A stretch of 64,000 bases of DNA from Parachlamydiales bacterium (GTDB lineage: Bacteria; Chlamydiota; Chlamydiia; Chlamydiales; Rhabdochlamydiaceae). Made by a program: the position numbers and the translations under genes. Below the pieces are notes generated by a model. It did no database searches and was not told the DNA's origin. It saw only the letters and a list, made by a program, of their open reading frames with translations. The stretch spans positions 62,001-126,000 of the forward strand of contig PLXY01000011.1 of assembly GCA_003153295.1 (NCBI GenBank), given 5' to 3'. This document shows positions 35,810 through 45,197 of this stretch, in pieces (the stretch's first letter is position 1; every line of letters begins with the position of its first letter).

Positions 35810-37177
35810 TTAATTATTTGGAGAGAGAGTGATATCGGTGATGGGAAGCTTAGGCTGCCAGCTATCCACCTTCCATCTTTCTTTGGATGCTCTCCATAGA
35901 AAGGCGATGCAAGCGGTCAGGTTTGTCCCCATGACAATGAGCCAAAATCGATCTGCCGGCCAATGGAGCCAATTCATTGTCACATACACCGGAACGAAGC
36001 TGATAAACCAAAATGTGCAATAAAGCCCTAATAGAAAGAACGTATCTCGTGCAGCAATGATCAATCCTAAAGAGACCGTATTGAGTCCATAGGCGATGAT
36101 AGCCAGCCATAGCCATGAGCTCATTTGGTTGAATATAGCAGGCAATTGAAAATAAAAATCGGAAGAACTAAAACAATTCACAAAAAGTTGAGGAAAAATA
36201 AAAAAAGGAAATACGAGTATTAGAGCAAAAATTGAGAGTAAGATTAATCCCGAGAAATAAGAATTCCATATTTTGGAGTAGTCTTTTTTCCCCATTTGGT
36301 TAGAGGCCATTGTCACCATAGTTTGCATTAAACCATCACCAAAAAACGTCAAAAAATAGAAAATAGTGCTGCCAATGGTAAAAACCAATAAATGTGTTTC
36401 GCTTTTAAGCGACATAAACCGAGAAACCAGAACCCAGTCTCCTAAAGCAGGAAAAGCCCCTAATCCTCTTAAGATTCCAGGGCGGATATAGTGCCAGAAT
36501 AACTTAGGTGAAAATTTCCATAAATTTGTTGCATAAGCTTCTCGATTAGCACGAGAAAGAAAGCAACCTAGTAAAACAATACATAACAAGGCTTGAGAGA
36601 TAACTCTACCTAATGCTGCGCCAGTCGCTCCCAAAGGAGGAATAAAGTTCCATCCAAAGATCAAAATGACATCTAATCCTACATTTAATAAAGAAGAGGC
36701 TAGTATAAAAAAAACGATTCTACGACTAAAACCTCGCCCTATATAAAATGCGCTGAGAGCGCTAGCCAAAGGGTATAAGAAATTAAAGACGCAGAGCAAA
36801 GAAAAATAATTCGATTCCGTTAAAGCAATCGCGGTATTGTGAAAGAGAAGCCGTTCGAAGAGAAAGCCTAAGGGAATAACAAAAACAATAGACAACAGTG
36901 AAAACCAAATGAGCTGCCAAACGCAAGGACCGATATTTTTTGCTTGATTAGCCCCGTGATATAGTCCGACAAAGGCTTGTCCTACGACAATCACTGCAAT
37001 GCAAGCTGCTTGGAAAACGCGAGATAAAAAGAATCCGTTCAGACTTCCTGCCAAAGCTTCTTCTGAAAAGTCAGCCAAAAATACTCTTTCAAAATATCCT
37101 GTAATGCTTCCCAGAGCAATTAAGAGCATTACAGGCAAAAAAATCCGCGAAAAGTGCTTAAAATTCAGACGATCCAA
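35810..37177 (-). CDS. MATE family efflux transporter
   Basis: 455 residues, twelve membrane helices. MATE hallmarks are the first helix LPVMLLIALGSITGYFERVFLA, FFLSRVFQAACIAVIVVGQAFVG and the mirrored second half. Proton- or sodium-driven extrusion of drugs or metabolites is the family role; substrate unknown. The start is TTG 37177 with TAGG upstream, only six bases after the SH2-like gene stop, so the two are likely co-transcribed. Confidence 0.8.
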   Translation of the reverse strand: MDRLNFKHFSRIFLPVMLLIALGSITGYFERVFLADFSEEALAGSLNGFFLSRVFQAACIAVIVVGQAFVGLYHGANQAKNIGPCVWQLIWFSLLSIVFVIPLGFLFERLLFHNTAIALTESNYFSLLCVFNFLYPLASALSAFYIGRGFSRRIVFFILASSLLNVGLDVILIFGWNFIPPLGATGAALGRVISQALLCIVLLGCFLSRANREAYATNLWKFSPKLFWHYIRPGILRGLGAFPALGDWVLVSRFMSLKSETHLLVFTIGSTIFYFLTFFGDGLMQTMVTMASNQMGKKDYSKIWNSYFSGLILLSIFALILVFPFFIFPQLFVNCFSSSDFYFQLPAIFNQMSSWLWLAIIAYGLNTVSLGLIIAARDTFFLLGLYCTFWFISFVPVYVTMNWLHWPADRFWLIVMGTNLTACIAFLWRASKERWKVDSWQPKLPITDITLSPNN

Positions 37178-37183
37178 AAAGAC

Positions 37184-37549
37184 CTATCTTGTCTTCGCAA
37201 ACTGCTCTAGCGAAAGACACTCTGATTCTTCTTTGTGCATGATTTCAGGAATGAAAGTCGTCAGATTTTTTGCAAAGTGAGGGAAACCATTTCGATAAAA
37301 CCATTGTTGAGATGGATAATCCAGAGTAAATGGAAGATGGTTAAATCTTTCTCCTTCAACATACGATAGGTAAAAATGATCTGCCTTTTCACCCTGTCTT
37401 AATAAATAGGTAAATGACGGCTTTAGGCGGAGCAAAGCTTCTGCCTCGATACCCGTCAAATCACCATGCCACGCGCAATGAGATGTAATCTCATTTGTTT
37501 TCTCTTGAATCCAAGGATTCAATTCTGCCGCTTGTTGCATTATATTCAT
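37184..37549 (-). CDS. Stand-alone SH2-domain protein (putative phosphotyrosine-binding effector)
   Basis: 121 residues. From residue 27 it reads as one SH2 domain: W27-H28-G29 (for WYHG), the helix EAEALL, the FLVRES-like F46-T-Y-L-L-R51 with R51 at the phosphotyrosine-binding position, HFYLSYVEG (strand C), H71 at the strand D position, WFYRNG, and a second helix NLTTFIPEIM corresponding to the LxxLVxxY helix. The alpha-A Arg is replaced by Gly. SH2 is a eukaryotic signalling domain, known in bacteria mainly from Legionella effectors. The short N-terminus (residues 1-25) could be a secretion signal. Strong GGAGG Shine-Dalgarno. No tool confirmation was possible. Confidence 0.72.
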   Translation of the reverse strand: MNIMQQAAELNPWIQEKTNEITSHCAWHGDLTGIEAEALLRLKPSFTYLLRQGEKADHFYLSYVEGERFNHLPFTLDYPSQQWFYRNGFPHFAKNLTTFIPEIMHKEESECLSLEQFAKTR

Positions 37550-37696
37550 AACAACCTCCGTTGTTTTAACTGAGCCTAATAGGCTTGTGAATCGGCAATA
37601 AATTTAACAGTGGTGTTAGATTTAAATCAATGTTTGTCGATCATTTTTTTTCTTTTTGGGTAAAAAAGGGTTTTATTTTAAGGATAGAACTGCCGC

Positions 37697-37725
37697 TTGT
37701 GATTAGAGCGTTCTTACTATATAAT
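37697..37725 (+). promoter_or_regulatory. Promoter of the OppA-fusion gene
   Basis: TTGTGA (37697), 17-base spacer and a perfect TATAAT (37720); the start codon follows at 37787. It is the only strong sigma-70 match in the 237-base divergent gap between the SH2-like and OppA-fusion genes. Confidence 0.6.
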
Positions 37726-37786
37726 TGTTTACGCATGACGTGTTTTGCCAGTTAAATAAACGCATGAATGGCGAATTCTCTTTTAT

Positions 37787-40699
37787 ATGGAAAAAGACAA
37801 AGTCCAAATTCTTGATCTAAAGCTCAAAGAGCTTATCGACCGTTTTCCTCGAAATTTAGATCCTTCTATCTTTAAAGAAAGAGAACGGCTTTTATCTTAT
37901 TTTGACCAAGATTTTGTGGGCAAACGATCTATTCCTCATATTTTGCGTCTTCTTTCTGCCCAATACCTCAATAAAAAAAAGCTGCTTAGCGCCGTTTATC
38001 TTTCATCAAAGACTCGTTGTTTAGTTTTGCGCATTATGCCGACAAAGCTTGAATTTCCTTTTGCCTCGAAATGGGTGATTGGGATTTTAGTCCAAATCTC
38101 GCTCAACAATCGGTATGAGCTTTTTGACCAAGAACAGCTCCTCAAAGCGGTTCAAAAATTTATTCCTCATTTAAGAATTGTGAAAGGCTCAGCCTATACT
38201 TTCCAAGGACCCGAAGATACGATTAAAACCGTGTATGCGGAATTTGAAAAAAATGGGAATCAGCTATTTACATTAGCCGAGATAAAAACCTTAAAATCAT
38301 TTTTAGAAGATGAACTCCTATTAAGGGTGGAACGGTTGGTTCCCGCCGTTTTCATGACACGCAATCAAGAAGAAGTCCTGCGCAACATTCTTACCTTAAG
38401 CCAACAAATTGAAACGATCGCCGATTTACCACAGGTGATGATGTCCTTTGAGACTCAAACAGCCGAAGAACTAGTCTTCACAGTGATTTGCGTCCGTCCG
38501 GAAGATTACGATTCGATACCTTTAGATACTTTTGGCAAACAAAAAAATTCCTTTTTTCAATGGATTTTAGAACGTAAGCAATTGGTTAAATATCTGGATC
38601 AGCATCAACCTATTTTTGCTTATATCTTTCGCGTTCTTCTTACGCCTCACCCTACAATTTTACGCAGCGACAATTCTCTTAACTTCTTTGCAGCACGTCA
38701 AAAGATCGGCGGCTTCCTAAAGGAAGCTATTGGAGAGTTTAGAGATTTTAATGGTGGAATCCTCATTAAGCAGGAAGAAACTTTACACTCTCTCAAAAAC
38801 GCCCTGCCTGAACTTACGCATGAATTAATCGAAAATGTTTTCTATTCTATAGCTCCTATTGAAATGCAGGCGATTCTTCCTGTCCATGTATTAAAAAATC
38901 TTTTTCAGCTTTTTCAGATAGTGGCCGAGATCCCTCTATCCGACTCACGCCAGTATATTCTCAAAAGCTTTCAGCAAGATCACCTTTTCTTAGTGCTAGT
39001 TCGTGTCGCCAATGGCGTTTTCTGTGATTTAGCTAAAGAGCATCTTTTATCTTTTGATCTGCCGGAAGTCAAACAAGCCTCTATCGCACTCCACTTAAAA
39101 GACTCCTATCTTTTTGGGTATATTCTTGAGACAGATAATAATTCTTTATTGAACCGTTTTTTAGAATCCTTGGAAAAACTTCTTCTTTTTTGGAGCGAAG
39201 AGGTCAAAAAACAGCAAATACTGCGCCTTCCTTTAGAGAACCCTATCCCGTCCTTAGATCCCCGTATTGGCGGAGATGGAGTTTCTGCATTGGTCTTGAA
39301 ATTACTGTTCGAAGGACTCATGCGAATAGGCCCTAAGGGTAATCTTGAAAAATGCGTGGCAGAATCTATCGATATTTCCCCTGACCGAAAAACCTATACT
39401 TTTCGCTTAAAACCTACCGTATGGTCTGACGGCTCCCCTTTAACAAGTTACGATTTTGAATATGCTTGGAAGAAAATTCTTTCCCCCCGTTTCAATACAG
39501 CCTTTGCCTACCTGTTTTATATTATCAAAAATGCCCAACTTGTTAAAAAAGGGATTATTCCGATGAGCCAGGTAGGAATCCAAGCCATCAATGATTATAC
39601 TTTACAAGTGGACTTGGAAACCCCTTCTCCTAATTTTTTGGAATTTCTAGCTCATCCCTTATTTTCACCCGTATGCAGACAATTTGATATCAATGAGCCT
39701 AATTGGCCGTTCGAAGAAGGCCCTCATTATATCTGTAATGGAGCCTTTAAAATTGAAAAAAATCATAAAGACACCAGTTATGTTTTTATCAAAAATCCTT
39801 ATTATTGGGAAAAAGAGCAAATCCATTTAGATCGAATTATATTAAATACGAGCCACTTTTCTCAAACCTATGAAATGTTTACTCAGAATAAAATTCATCT
39901 TGTCGGCGCACCTTGGGGAACGTGGGATAGCAATTTTAAACCCAGCGAAAATGACGAATCGTTAGTTTATCACGATCAAGGTCTTTACTGGTGTGTGTGC
40001 AATACTCAACATCCTTTGCTCAAAAGCAGTAAGATTCGAAAAGCCTTGGCTATTGCGATAGACCGCATGAAACTTCTCGAGCATATCCACTATTTCACAA
40101 AACCCGCTTATTCCCCGCTCCCCTCTACTCACAGCCAAATTCCTCAACCTTCCTTATTTGAGACCGAAGATGAAAAAGCCCTTTTCAGAGAGGGTCTTGA
40201 AGAAATTGGCTATTCTCAATCCCAATTGCCTTCACTGGTGATTACTTTTACTTCTCGGACGATATTTGGAAAATCGACTGCAGAATTTTTATCTTCTCAA
40301 TGGAAGCAAAAATTAGGGCTCACAACGACATTTCAAGGCGGCGACTTTAAAGCCGTTTTTTCAAAATTGACAGCGGGAGATTTTCATATAGCCTTAGTCC
40401 GGTGGCAACCCTGGGTTAACGATTCTTTTTACACTCTCAATTGTTTTGCAAATCCTGAAGAGCCTCTTAATTTCAGCAAATGGTCCCATCCTAAGCTTCA
40501 GGGCCTACTCAATGAGGCCCAACTAGAAACCGACCCTGATAAAAGGAAGTTTTTTCTCTATCAAATCGAAGAAATATTAATTCGTGAAATGCCTATCATT
40601 CCTCTTTTTGAAACTTGCCTTCAATTTACGAAGAAAAAATCTCTACAATTAATCCCTAACCATACTTTGATGGATTTTAAATGGGCTCGCTTCAATTAG
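37787..40699 (+). CDS. Oligopeptide-binding (SBP family 5) protein with unrelated 470-residue N-terminal part
   Basis: 970 residues. From about residue 480 the sequence is a family 5 solute-binding domain: PIPSLDPRIGGDGVSALVLKLLFEGLM, DRKTYTFRLKPTVWSDGSPLTSYDFEYAWK, FNGAFKIEKN-like CNGAFKIEKN, KNPYYWEKE and RKALAIAIDRMKLL. The first 470 residues are helical, charged and match no recognised domain; there is no signal peptide or lipobox, unlike the OppA paralogue at 45837. Either the protein is cytosolic, exported by another route, or the N-terminal part replaced the signal. The stop codon TAG is at the left terminal repeat of the lasso cassette. Confidence 0.7.
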   Translation: MEKDKVQILDLKLKELIDRFPRNLDPSIFKERERLLSYFDQDFVGKRSIPHILRLLSAQYLNKKKLLSAVYLSSKTRCLVLRIMPTKLEFPFASKWVIGILVQISLNNRYELFDQEQLLKAVQKFIPHLRIVKGSAYTFQGPEDTIKTVYAEFEKNGNQLFTLAEIKTLKSFLEDELLLRVERLVPAVFMTRNQEEVLRNILTLSQQIETIADLPQVMMSFETQTAEELVFTVICVRPEDYDSIPLDTFGKQKNSFFQWILERKQLVKYLDQHQPIFAYIFRVLLTPHPTILRSDNSLNFFAARQKIGGFLKEAIGEFRDFNGGILIKQEETLHSLKNALPELTHELIENVFYSIAPIEMQAILPVHVLKNLFQLFQIVAEIPLSDSRQYILKSFQQDHLFLVLVRVANGVFCDLAKEHLLSFDLPEVKQASIALHLKDSYLFGYILETDNNSLLNRFLESLEKLLLFWSEEVKKQQILRLPLENPIPSLDPRIGGDGVSALVLKLLFEGLMRIGPKGNLEKCVAESIDISPDRKTYTFRLKPTVWSDGSPLTSYDFEYAWKKILSPRFNTAFAYLFYIIKNAQLVKKGIIPMSQVGIQAINDYTLQVDLETPSPNFLEFLAHPLFSPVCRQFDINEPNWPFEEGPHYICNGAFKIEKNHKDTSYVFIKNPYYWEKEQIHLDRIILNTSHFSQTYEMFTQNKIHLVGAPWGTWDSNFKPSENDESLVYHDQGLYWCVCNTQHPLLKSSKIRKALAIAIDRMKLLEHIHYFTKPAYSPLPSTHSQIPQPSLFETEDEKALFREGLEEIGYSQSQLPSLVITFTSRTIFGKSTAEFLSSQWKQKLGLTTTFQGGDFKAVFSKLTAGDFHIALVRWQPWVNDSFYTLNCFANPEEPLNFSKWSHPKLQGLLNEAQLETDPDKRKFFLYQIEEILIREMPIIPLFETCLQFTKKKSLQLIPNHTLMDFKWARFN

Positions 40700-40713
40700 A
40701 GAGTGTTTTCAAA
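40699..40713 (+). repeat. Left terminal inverted repeat of the lasso cassette
   Basis: GAGAGTGTTTTCAAA; its inverted partner at 45713-45727 differs at one position of 15. Preceded by TTA, which is also found immediately outside the right repeat. It resembles the end of the MITE at 49867 (GAGACTGTTTACAAA). Confidence 0.65.
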
Positions 40714-40801
40714 GCAGGGGGGGTTGCAAGATAAATTTATCGAGAAGTAATTATTTTAAGTGTTGTGTGTCCTTTAAACTAATATGGACTTTTCGGAAGT
40801 C

Positions 40802-42625
40802 TTAAACTGTCACTTGGAAGGATAATGAATCATCGACCTGCTGATACCACAATTTTGCATAGAGCCCATCCATACTGAGAAGTTGGTCGTGTTTTCCTTG
40901 CTCAATAATCTTTCCCTTGTCTAGAACAATAATTTCATTTGCATGCTGAATTGTGGAAAGTCGATGAGCAATAATCATGGTTGTGGTTCCCGAAGAAACT
41001 TCTTCGAGATTTTTTTGGATTTCTCGTTCAGTTGTTGAATCAAGAGAAGAGGTGGCTTCGTCGAAAATGAAAAGAACGGGTTTCTTAAGTAAGACTCGGG
41101 CAATTGCTATCCGCTGCTTCTCCCCGCCCGATACTTTGAGTCCTCGCTCTCCTACAATAGTTTGGTAACCCTCAGGCAGAGAATCAATAAAAGAATCGAG
41201 CTTAGCTAAGGCGGCAGCCTCTTCCACTTCGGTTTTTGAAGCAAATGGGTTTCCATAAGCAATATTGTAATAGATCGAATTGTTAAATAGAACGGGGTCT
41301 TGAGGAACCATCCCAATGGCTTGATGAAGGGACTCTTGGGATAAAGCACGAATATCAAGTCCATTCATTGTAATAGTTCCCTTATGAGTGTCGTAAAATC
41401 GAAAAAGAAGGCGCGCAAGGGTCGATTTGCCTGATCCTGTGGGTCCTACTATACCCACTGTTTGACCTGCCTGAATCTTAAATGAAATATCTTTTAAAAC
41501 AATTCTCTCTGGCATGTATCCAAATTCGACTTGATTAAACACGACCTCTGCCACATTTTTCGGGAGTGTCAAAGGGTGTGAAACATCTTGAACTTCGGGT
41601 TTTTGCAAAAGTACTTGATAGACCGATTCTATATCTTGGAACCCCTTACGGACTTGAAATATCACATAACCTAGGTAGTTGAGCGGCATGATGAATTGCA
41701 GGAGATATCCATTGATCAAGACAAAATTCCCCACCGTCATTCTGTTTTCGTAGACGGCCTTCCCTGACATCCATGTCAAACAAATCAGCCCGATCCCAAT
41801 GATTCCAATTTGGCATAGCTCTAACCATATCTCGATTGTATACCGCTTAACTCCAGCCCGTTCTTGATCCTTGAAGGCGGCTTCAAGATGTTCATGTTCA
41901 TATTTTTCATTATTGAAGTATTTGACGGTTTCGTAATTCAAGAGAGAGTCGACCATGCGGCCGCTGGCATAAGATTTTTTATCATTGTGAATTTTTTGTG
42001 CTTGGATCGACTTACGGATTCCCATCACACTCACCAGACTATGCCCCCCCATGATCGCTAGCAATAAAGCCCCATACATCCCTCCGAATAAAATCGTGAT
42101 CATGGTTATCACGACAATCAGCTCAATACAGGTTGGAAGTAGGAATGAGAATAATCCCCAGAAAACACTTTCAATCCCATTTTGGGCACGTTGGATATGA
42201 TTAATCAAGGCCCCAGTTTGCCTATCTAGATGAAAGCGTAAAGAAATTGAAAATAGGTGATCGATAAACTTCAAACTGAGCACTTGAATCGACCTCTCCA
42301 GAACTCGAAAAACGAGAAAAGTCCGAATTTGTCCTATGGCTTGATTGAGGGCCCAACAGATTCCATAGCCCAGAAGGAGCAACGATAGCAGGGAAAAAGG
42401 GGTAGGATGAGATAAAACATCGATGATATTTTTAAAAATGAGAGGAAGACTTAAGTGAAAAACCATCGTGCTAAGAGTCAGAAACAATGCAATAACAATC
42501 CGCCATCTCATACGTCTATCGGAGGTCCAAAGAAAAAATGGCACGATGTAACGTATCATGGAAAAAAAGGATGATTTTTTTTTAATGACATCCCCAATAG
42601 CGTAAAAATATTTCAGTGGATGCAA
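40802..42625 (-). CDS. Lasso-peptide ABC exporter (D protein), Atm1-like
   Basis: A half-transporter with six membrane helices (residues 30-330) and an ATPase domain: Walker A GPTGSGKST (about 394), VSGGEKQRIAIAR (signature) and FIFDEATSSLD (Walker B). The sequence ETVKYFNNEKYE in the cytosolic loop is typical of Atm1/HMT1-type exporters. In the mcjABCD-type gene order this is the exporter/immunity position. The long reading frame starts at a TTG at 42625 inside gene C (44-base overlap); ATG 42559 (585 residues), 22 bases after the C stop, is a more conventional start, neither having a clear Shine-Dalgarno. It would export the mature lasso peptide and protect the producer. Confidence 0.88.
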   Translation of the reverse strand: MHPLKYFYAIGDVIKKKSSFFSMIRYIVPFFLWTSDRRMRWRIVIALFLTLSTMVFHLSLPLIFKNIIDVLSHPTPFSLLSLLLLGYGICWALNQAIGQIRTFLVFRVLERSIQVLSLKFIDHLFSISLRFHLDRQTGALINHIQRAQNGIESVFWGLFSFLLPTCIELIVVITMITILFGGMYGALLLAIMGGHSLVSVMGIRKSIQAQKIHNDKKSYASGRMVDSLLNYETVKYFNNEKYEHEHLEAAFKDQERAGVKRYTIEIWLELCQIGIIGIGLICLTWMSGKAVYENRMTVGNFVLINGYLLQFIMPLNYLGYVIFQVRKGFQDIESVYQVLLQKPEVQDVSHPLTLPKNVAEVVFNQVEFGYMPERIVLKDISFKIQAGQTVGIVGPTGSGKSTLARLLFRFYDTHKGTITMNGLDIRALSQESLHQAIGMVPQDPVLFNNSIYYNIAYGNPFASKTEVEEAAALAKLDSFIDSLPEGYQTIVGERGLKVSGGEKQRIAIARVLLKKPVLFIFDEATSSLDSTTEREIQKNLEEVSSGTTTMIIAHRLSTIQHANEIIVLDKGKIIEQGKHDQLLSMDGLYAKLWYQQVDDSLSFQVTV

Positions 42626-44372
42626 TACACATCACAGGCCATAAGTGTTCATGGTCACCACTTGCCATCGACAGTAGGGTCCGATGCAACCCTTCTTTAT
42701 CGACAAACCCTTGCTTGACAAGTTGTCCTTCTAGACAAAGATCAAGAATATCCTTTAAGTTTTTCTTCATACCTAATTGCACAACTCCTGTCGTATGGCC
42801 TTTACTTCTTCTCCATACCGTTTCGGTTTTAAAATGGTCGCTTATTGCCTGACGAAGAGGATAACGATCATATCCTTTATCAAAGAGCTTAAACGTAGGG
42901 ATAGAAAGCGCAAACTCCACAACTGGCTGATAAAAAAAAGGATAGCAGGTGGAATGAAATTGATGCATTTCTCCATGAATAGAGGCTAATCCTTCATATA
43001 GATTATCGATCTGACCATATTTTCCAGGTAAAATTTGAATCGGTAAATGGCCGTAAACAGGATGGATATAATCAGAAGTTTTTTCTTGGTAGGCTCGCTG
43101 TTTTATCCAAGCGGGCGATTGATAGAGCGTATTTTTAGGATGTCTCTTCCCTAAGCGACTATGAAAAAAATAGGAGGACAAACTCTTCCCATTCTCTTTC
43201 AAAAGAGAAAAAATTGAGTCGCGATAAAAATGAGATATTTTTTTTAATATTTGTTGAGATCCTGAGATTCCATTTTCAAGAATATAATCAGATAAAGCCT
43301 GTTTAGAAGGGGGATGCATAAAAATATGATCACTCCCATGCCCACTAAAATAAATAGAAGAGTCGATAGAGGAGACATGAGATAAGATCTTCTCTTTTCC
43401 TTTTAAGTTTATAAGTTCAGTAGTTGGTTTATTGGGGTTAATGGAAAGTTTTTTACCAATAGAATCAAAAGGTAAAGTATCACACAAATCAATTTCTATG
43501 AGCTCTATCCCCGTCTCTTGACATACTGCACGGGCATAGACGGTTTCATTCGAGGATTGAATGGCAGAATGAAAAAAATTGATCGCCTTTAACGTTTGAT
43601 CTTCTTTTTTGATATTTTTCAGACAATAAACGAGGGAAGAAGAATCGAGTCCCCCTGAAAGGCTCACACAAATATTTCTGTAAGGTTCAATCAAAGGTTG
43701 TAACGTGGTCTTTAGAACGTCAACACTATCGCTTGCTGAAGGAAGAGATGACTTATAAGATAAAAGAGGGTTCCAAAACAGTTCGGTCTTTTGTTCATTT
43801 TTTGTTAATTTTAAGCAGCAACCAGGCGGAATCTCGAAAACGTTTTGAAACGGCGTTATGATCGCACTGCTGTTTCCGTGGACAAGGTAGGAGCATAGGT
43901 AAACCCAATTCAAAGCAGGTTTTTGGGAAAGAACTTTGAAAAGAATCTCGATATCAGAAGAGAATAAAACGTCTCCATTAGAAAAAGAATAATAAAAAAA
44001 AGGAAGTTGACCTGTCGAGTCTACCACGACTTCAAATTGCGACCCTTCTTGATTACTTTTTATATAGACAAATTTCCCCCATATTTTTCCTAAGGCTTCT
44101 TCCTTATTCCTAGAGGATAAATTTTCAAGATCCTTAGGCGTTAAAGAGCACGATGAAGCCTTATCAAAAATACGTCCCATTAAAAGGGTTGTTTCATTTC
44201 CCCACACTTTATCTTTATCGTGCTCCGAACGCTGGCTATAACAAAGAGTAAGAAAGGGCTTTTTGATAAGGGTAGGAGCTGAAGTATACAAAGTTAGGGT
44301 AGAGACAAGCTTATTTTCATCTATTTCACAGCGATTCTTCTCATTCAAATGAAGAAGACCGACGTAAATCAT
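42582..44372 (-). CDS. Lasso-peptide cyclase (C protein), asparagine-synthetase-like
   Basis: 596 residues. N-terminal part corresponds to the glutaminase-like domain but opens MIYVGLLHLNE, without the Cys2 nucleophile, as in McjC-type enzymes that do not hydrolyse glutamine. The synthetase domain has the ATP PPi-loop S-L-S-G-G-L-D-S-S (residues 237-245), AINFFHSAIQSSNET and YFSGHGSDHIF. It would adenylate the side chain of core Glu8 or Asp9 and form the isopeptide bond with Gly1. It overlaps gene B by four bases (ATGA), so B and C are translated together. The gene looks AT-richer than most neighbours. Confidence 0.88.
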   Translation of the reverse strand: MIYVGLLHLNEKNRCEIDENKLVSTLTLYTSAPTLIKKPFLTLCYSQRSEHDKDKVWGNETTLLMGRIFDKASSCSLTPKDLENLSSRNKEEALGKIWGKFVYIKSNQEGSQFEVVVDSTGQLPFFYYSFSNGDVLFSSDIEILFKVLSQKPALNWVYLCSYLVHGNSSAIITPFQNVFEIPPGCCLKLTKNEQKTELFWNPLLSYKSSLPSASDSVDVLKTTLQPLIEPYRNICVSLSGGLDSSSLVYCLKNIKKEDQTLKAINFFHSAIQSSNETVYARAVCQETGIELIEIDLCDTLPFDSIGKKLSINPNKPTTELINLKGKEKILSHVSSIDSSIYFSGHGSDHIFMHPPSKQALSDYILENGISGSQQILKKISHFYRDSIFSLLKENGKSLSSYFFHSRLGKRHPKNTLYQSPAWIKQRAYQEKTSDYIHPVYGHLPIQILPGKYGQIDNLYEGLASIHGEMHQFHSTCYPFFYQPVVEFALSIPTFKLFDKGYDRYPLRQAISDHFKTETVWRRSKGHTTGVVQLGMKKNLKDILDLCLEGQLVKQGFVDKEGLHRTLLSMASGDHEHLWPVMCIASTEIFLRYWGCH

Positions 44373-45079
44373 ATCTTTAGCCTTCTAAAAGGTTCATTTA
44401 AAATGATGGCTAAACCTGATCGTAAATCCTGCGAATCCATGACCACGTTTCCATTGCATTCTACCCAGGCATGGGCAAGAAAAGGGTAATTCTGGACACC
44501 GATCTCCAGATTACATTTCCACCGGCGCCGCAAAGCTAGCAAAACGAAGGTCATAGCCCATTCTAAACATTTTATTCTGACGGGGTAAATAAGGCATGCC
44601 TTATTGAGGATATTTGCAAGATCTCTCAGCTCTTCATCTGAAGGAATGGTGTAAATTAAGTGGCTTTTTTGAGTTTTCTTAATGGACTGAATCGCTGCAT
44701 AAAACCCTCTCATTTTTATATGAAAATTGACTTGGATGAGTGTCAAAAAGGCTTTTAATACAGAAGTGTTCAGGTTAACTTTTTTAGTTTCCTTAGTCTC
44801 TAGGGGTAGTTTCCAATCGATATCAGAAACTCCATGAGTGTTGATTTTTTGATCGATATAAAATGGATAAACAGTTTCTTTTTTCTCAATGATTTGATCA
44901 TCCAGCAGGTTTTGAATGTCTATGTCTTGGGCAACCGTTGTGCCCTCTATTAAACCCAAAAGTAGATCTGAAAACTCGGGAGAACAAATAGTATAGGCAT
45001 CGGATTTTGTATCTAAGAGGATCAGGTCTTCCCTATAGTGGCTAATATAGATATGATCACATAAGTTATAGTGCGTCAT
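44369..45079 (-). CDS. Lasso-peptide leader peptidase (B protein), RRE plus transglutaminase-like domain
   Basis: 236 residues. The N-terminal 80 residues (YISHYREDLILLDTKSDAYT) form a PqqD-like RiPP recognition element that binds the leader. The C-terminal half is a transglutaminase-like cysteine protease: Cys171 (RIKCLEWA), His203 (FLAHAWVE) and Asp215 (VVMDSQD) form the expected triad, with ALRRRWKCNLEIG in between. RRE and protease are fused, as in McjB of microcin J25, rather than split into B1/B2. It would cleave the leader after Gln31 of the precursor. Confidence 0.88.
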   Translation of the reverse strand: MTHYNLCDHIYISHYREDLILLDTKSDAYTICSPEFSDLLLGLIEGTTVAQDIDIQNLLDDQIIEKKETVYPFYIDQKINTHGVSDIDWKLPLETKETKKVNLNTSVLKAFLTLIQVNFHIKMRGFYAAIQSIKKTQKSHLIYTIPSDEELRDLANILNKACLIYPVRIKCLEWAMTFVLLALRRRWKCNLEIGVQNYPFLAHAWVECNGNVVMDSQDLRSGLAIILNEPFRRLKI

Positions 45080-45124
45080 TGTTCAGATAGGGTGAATTTT
45101 TTTGATACCGCGTATTGTATAAAT

Positions 45125-45160
45125 GGGACTTGTAGCGTGCAACAACACGCCACAAGTCCC
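45125..45160 (-). promoter_or_regulatory. Stem-loop between lasso genes A and B
   Basis: GGGACTTGT(A)GCGTG / CACGC(C)ACAAGTCCC: a 15-bp stem with one mismatch and a six-base loop in the 118-base A-B gap. On the minus strand it is followed by ATTTATAC, not by a T run. Known lasso clusters often have a hairpin here that lets the precursor transcript outnumber the enzyme transcript; the same role is inferred. Confidence 0.7.
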
Positions 45161-45197
45161 AACTGTTATCATCCCAAATAGGACTATTTAGAATGAA

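Noticed and set aside
37184-37549. Treating the 121-residue protein as an ordinary hypothetical protein
   Set aside because: The order and spacing of W27-H28-G29, EAE-LL, R51, H71 and the second helix fits SH2 too well to ignore, though a profile search is needed.
42582-44372. Asparagine synthetase of central metabolism as identity of the cyclase gene
   Set aside because: The Cys2 of glutaminase is absent, and the adjacent B, D and precursor genes fit a lasso cluster far better.
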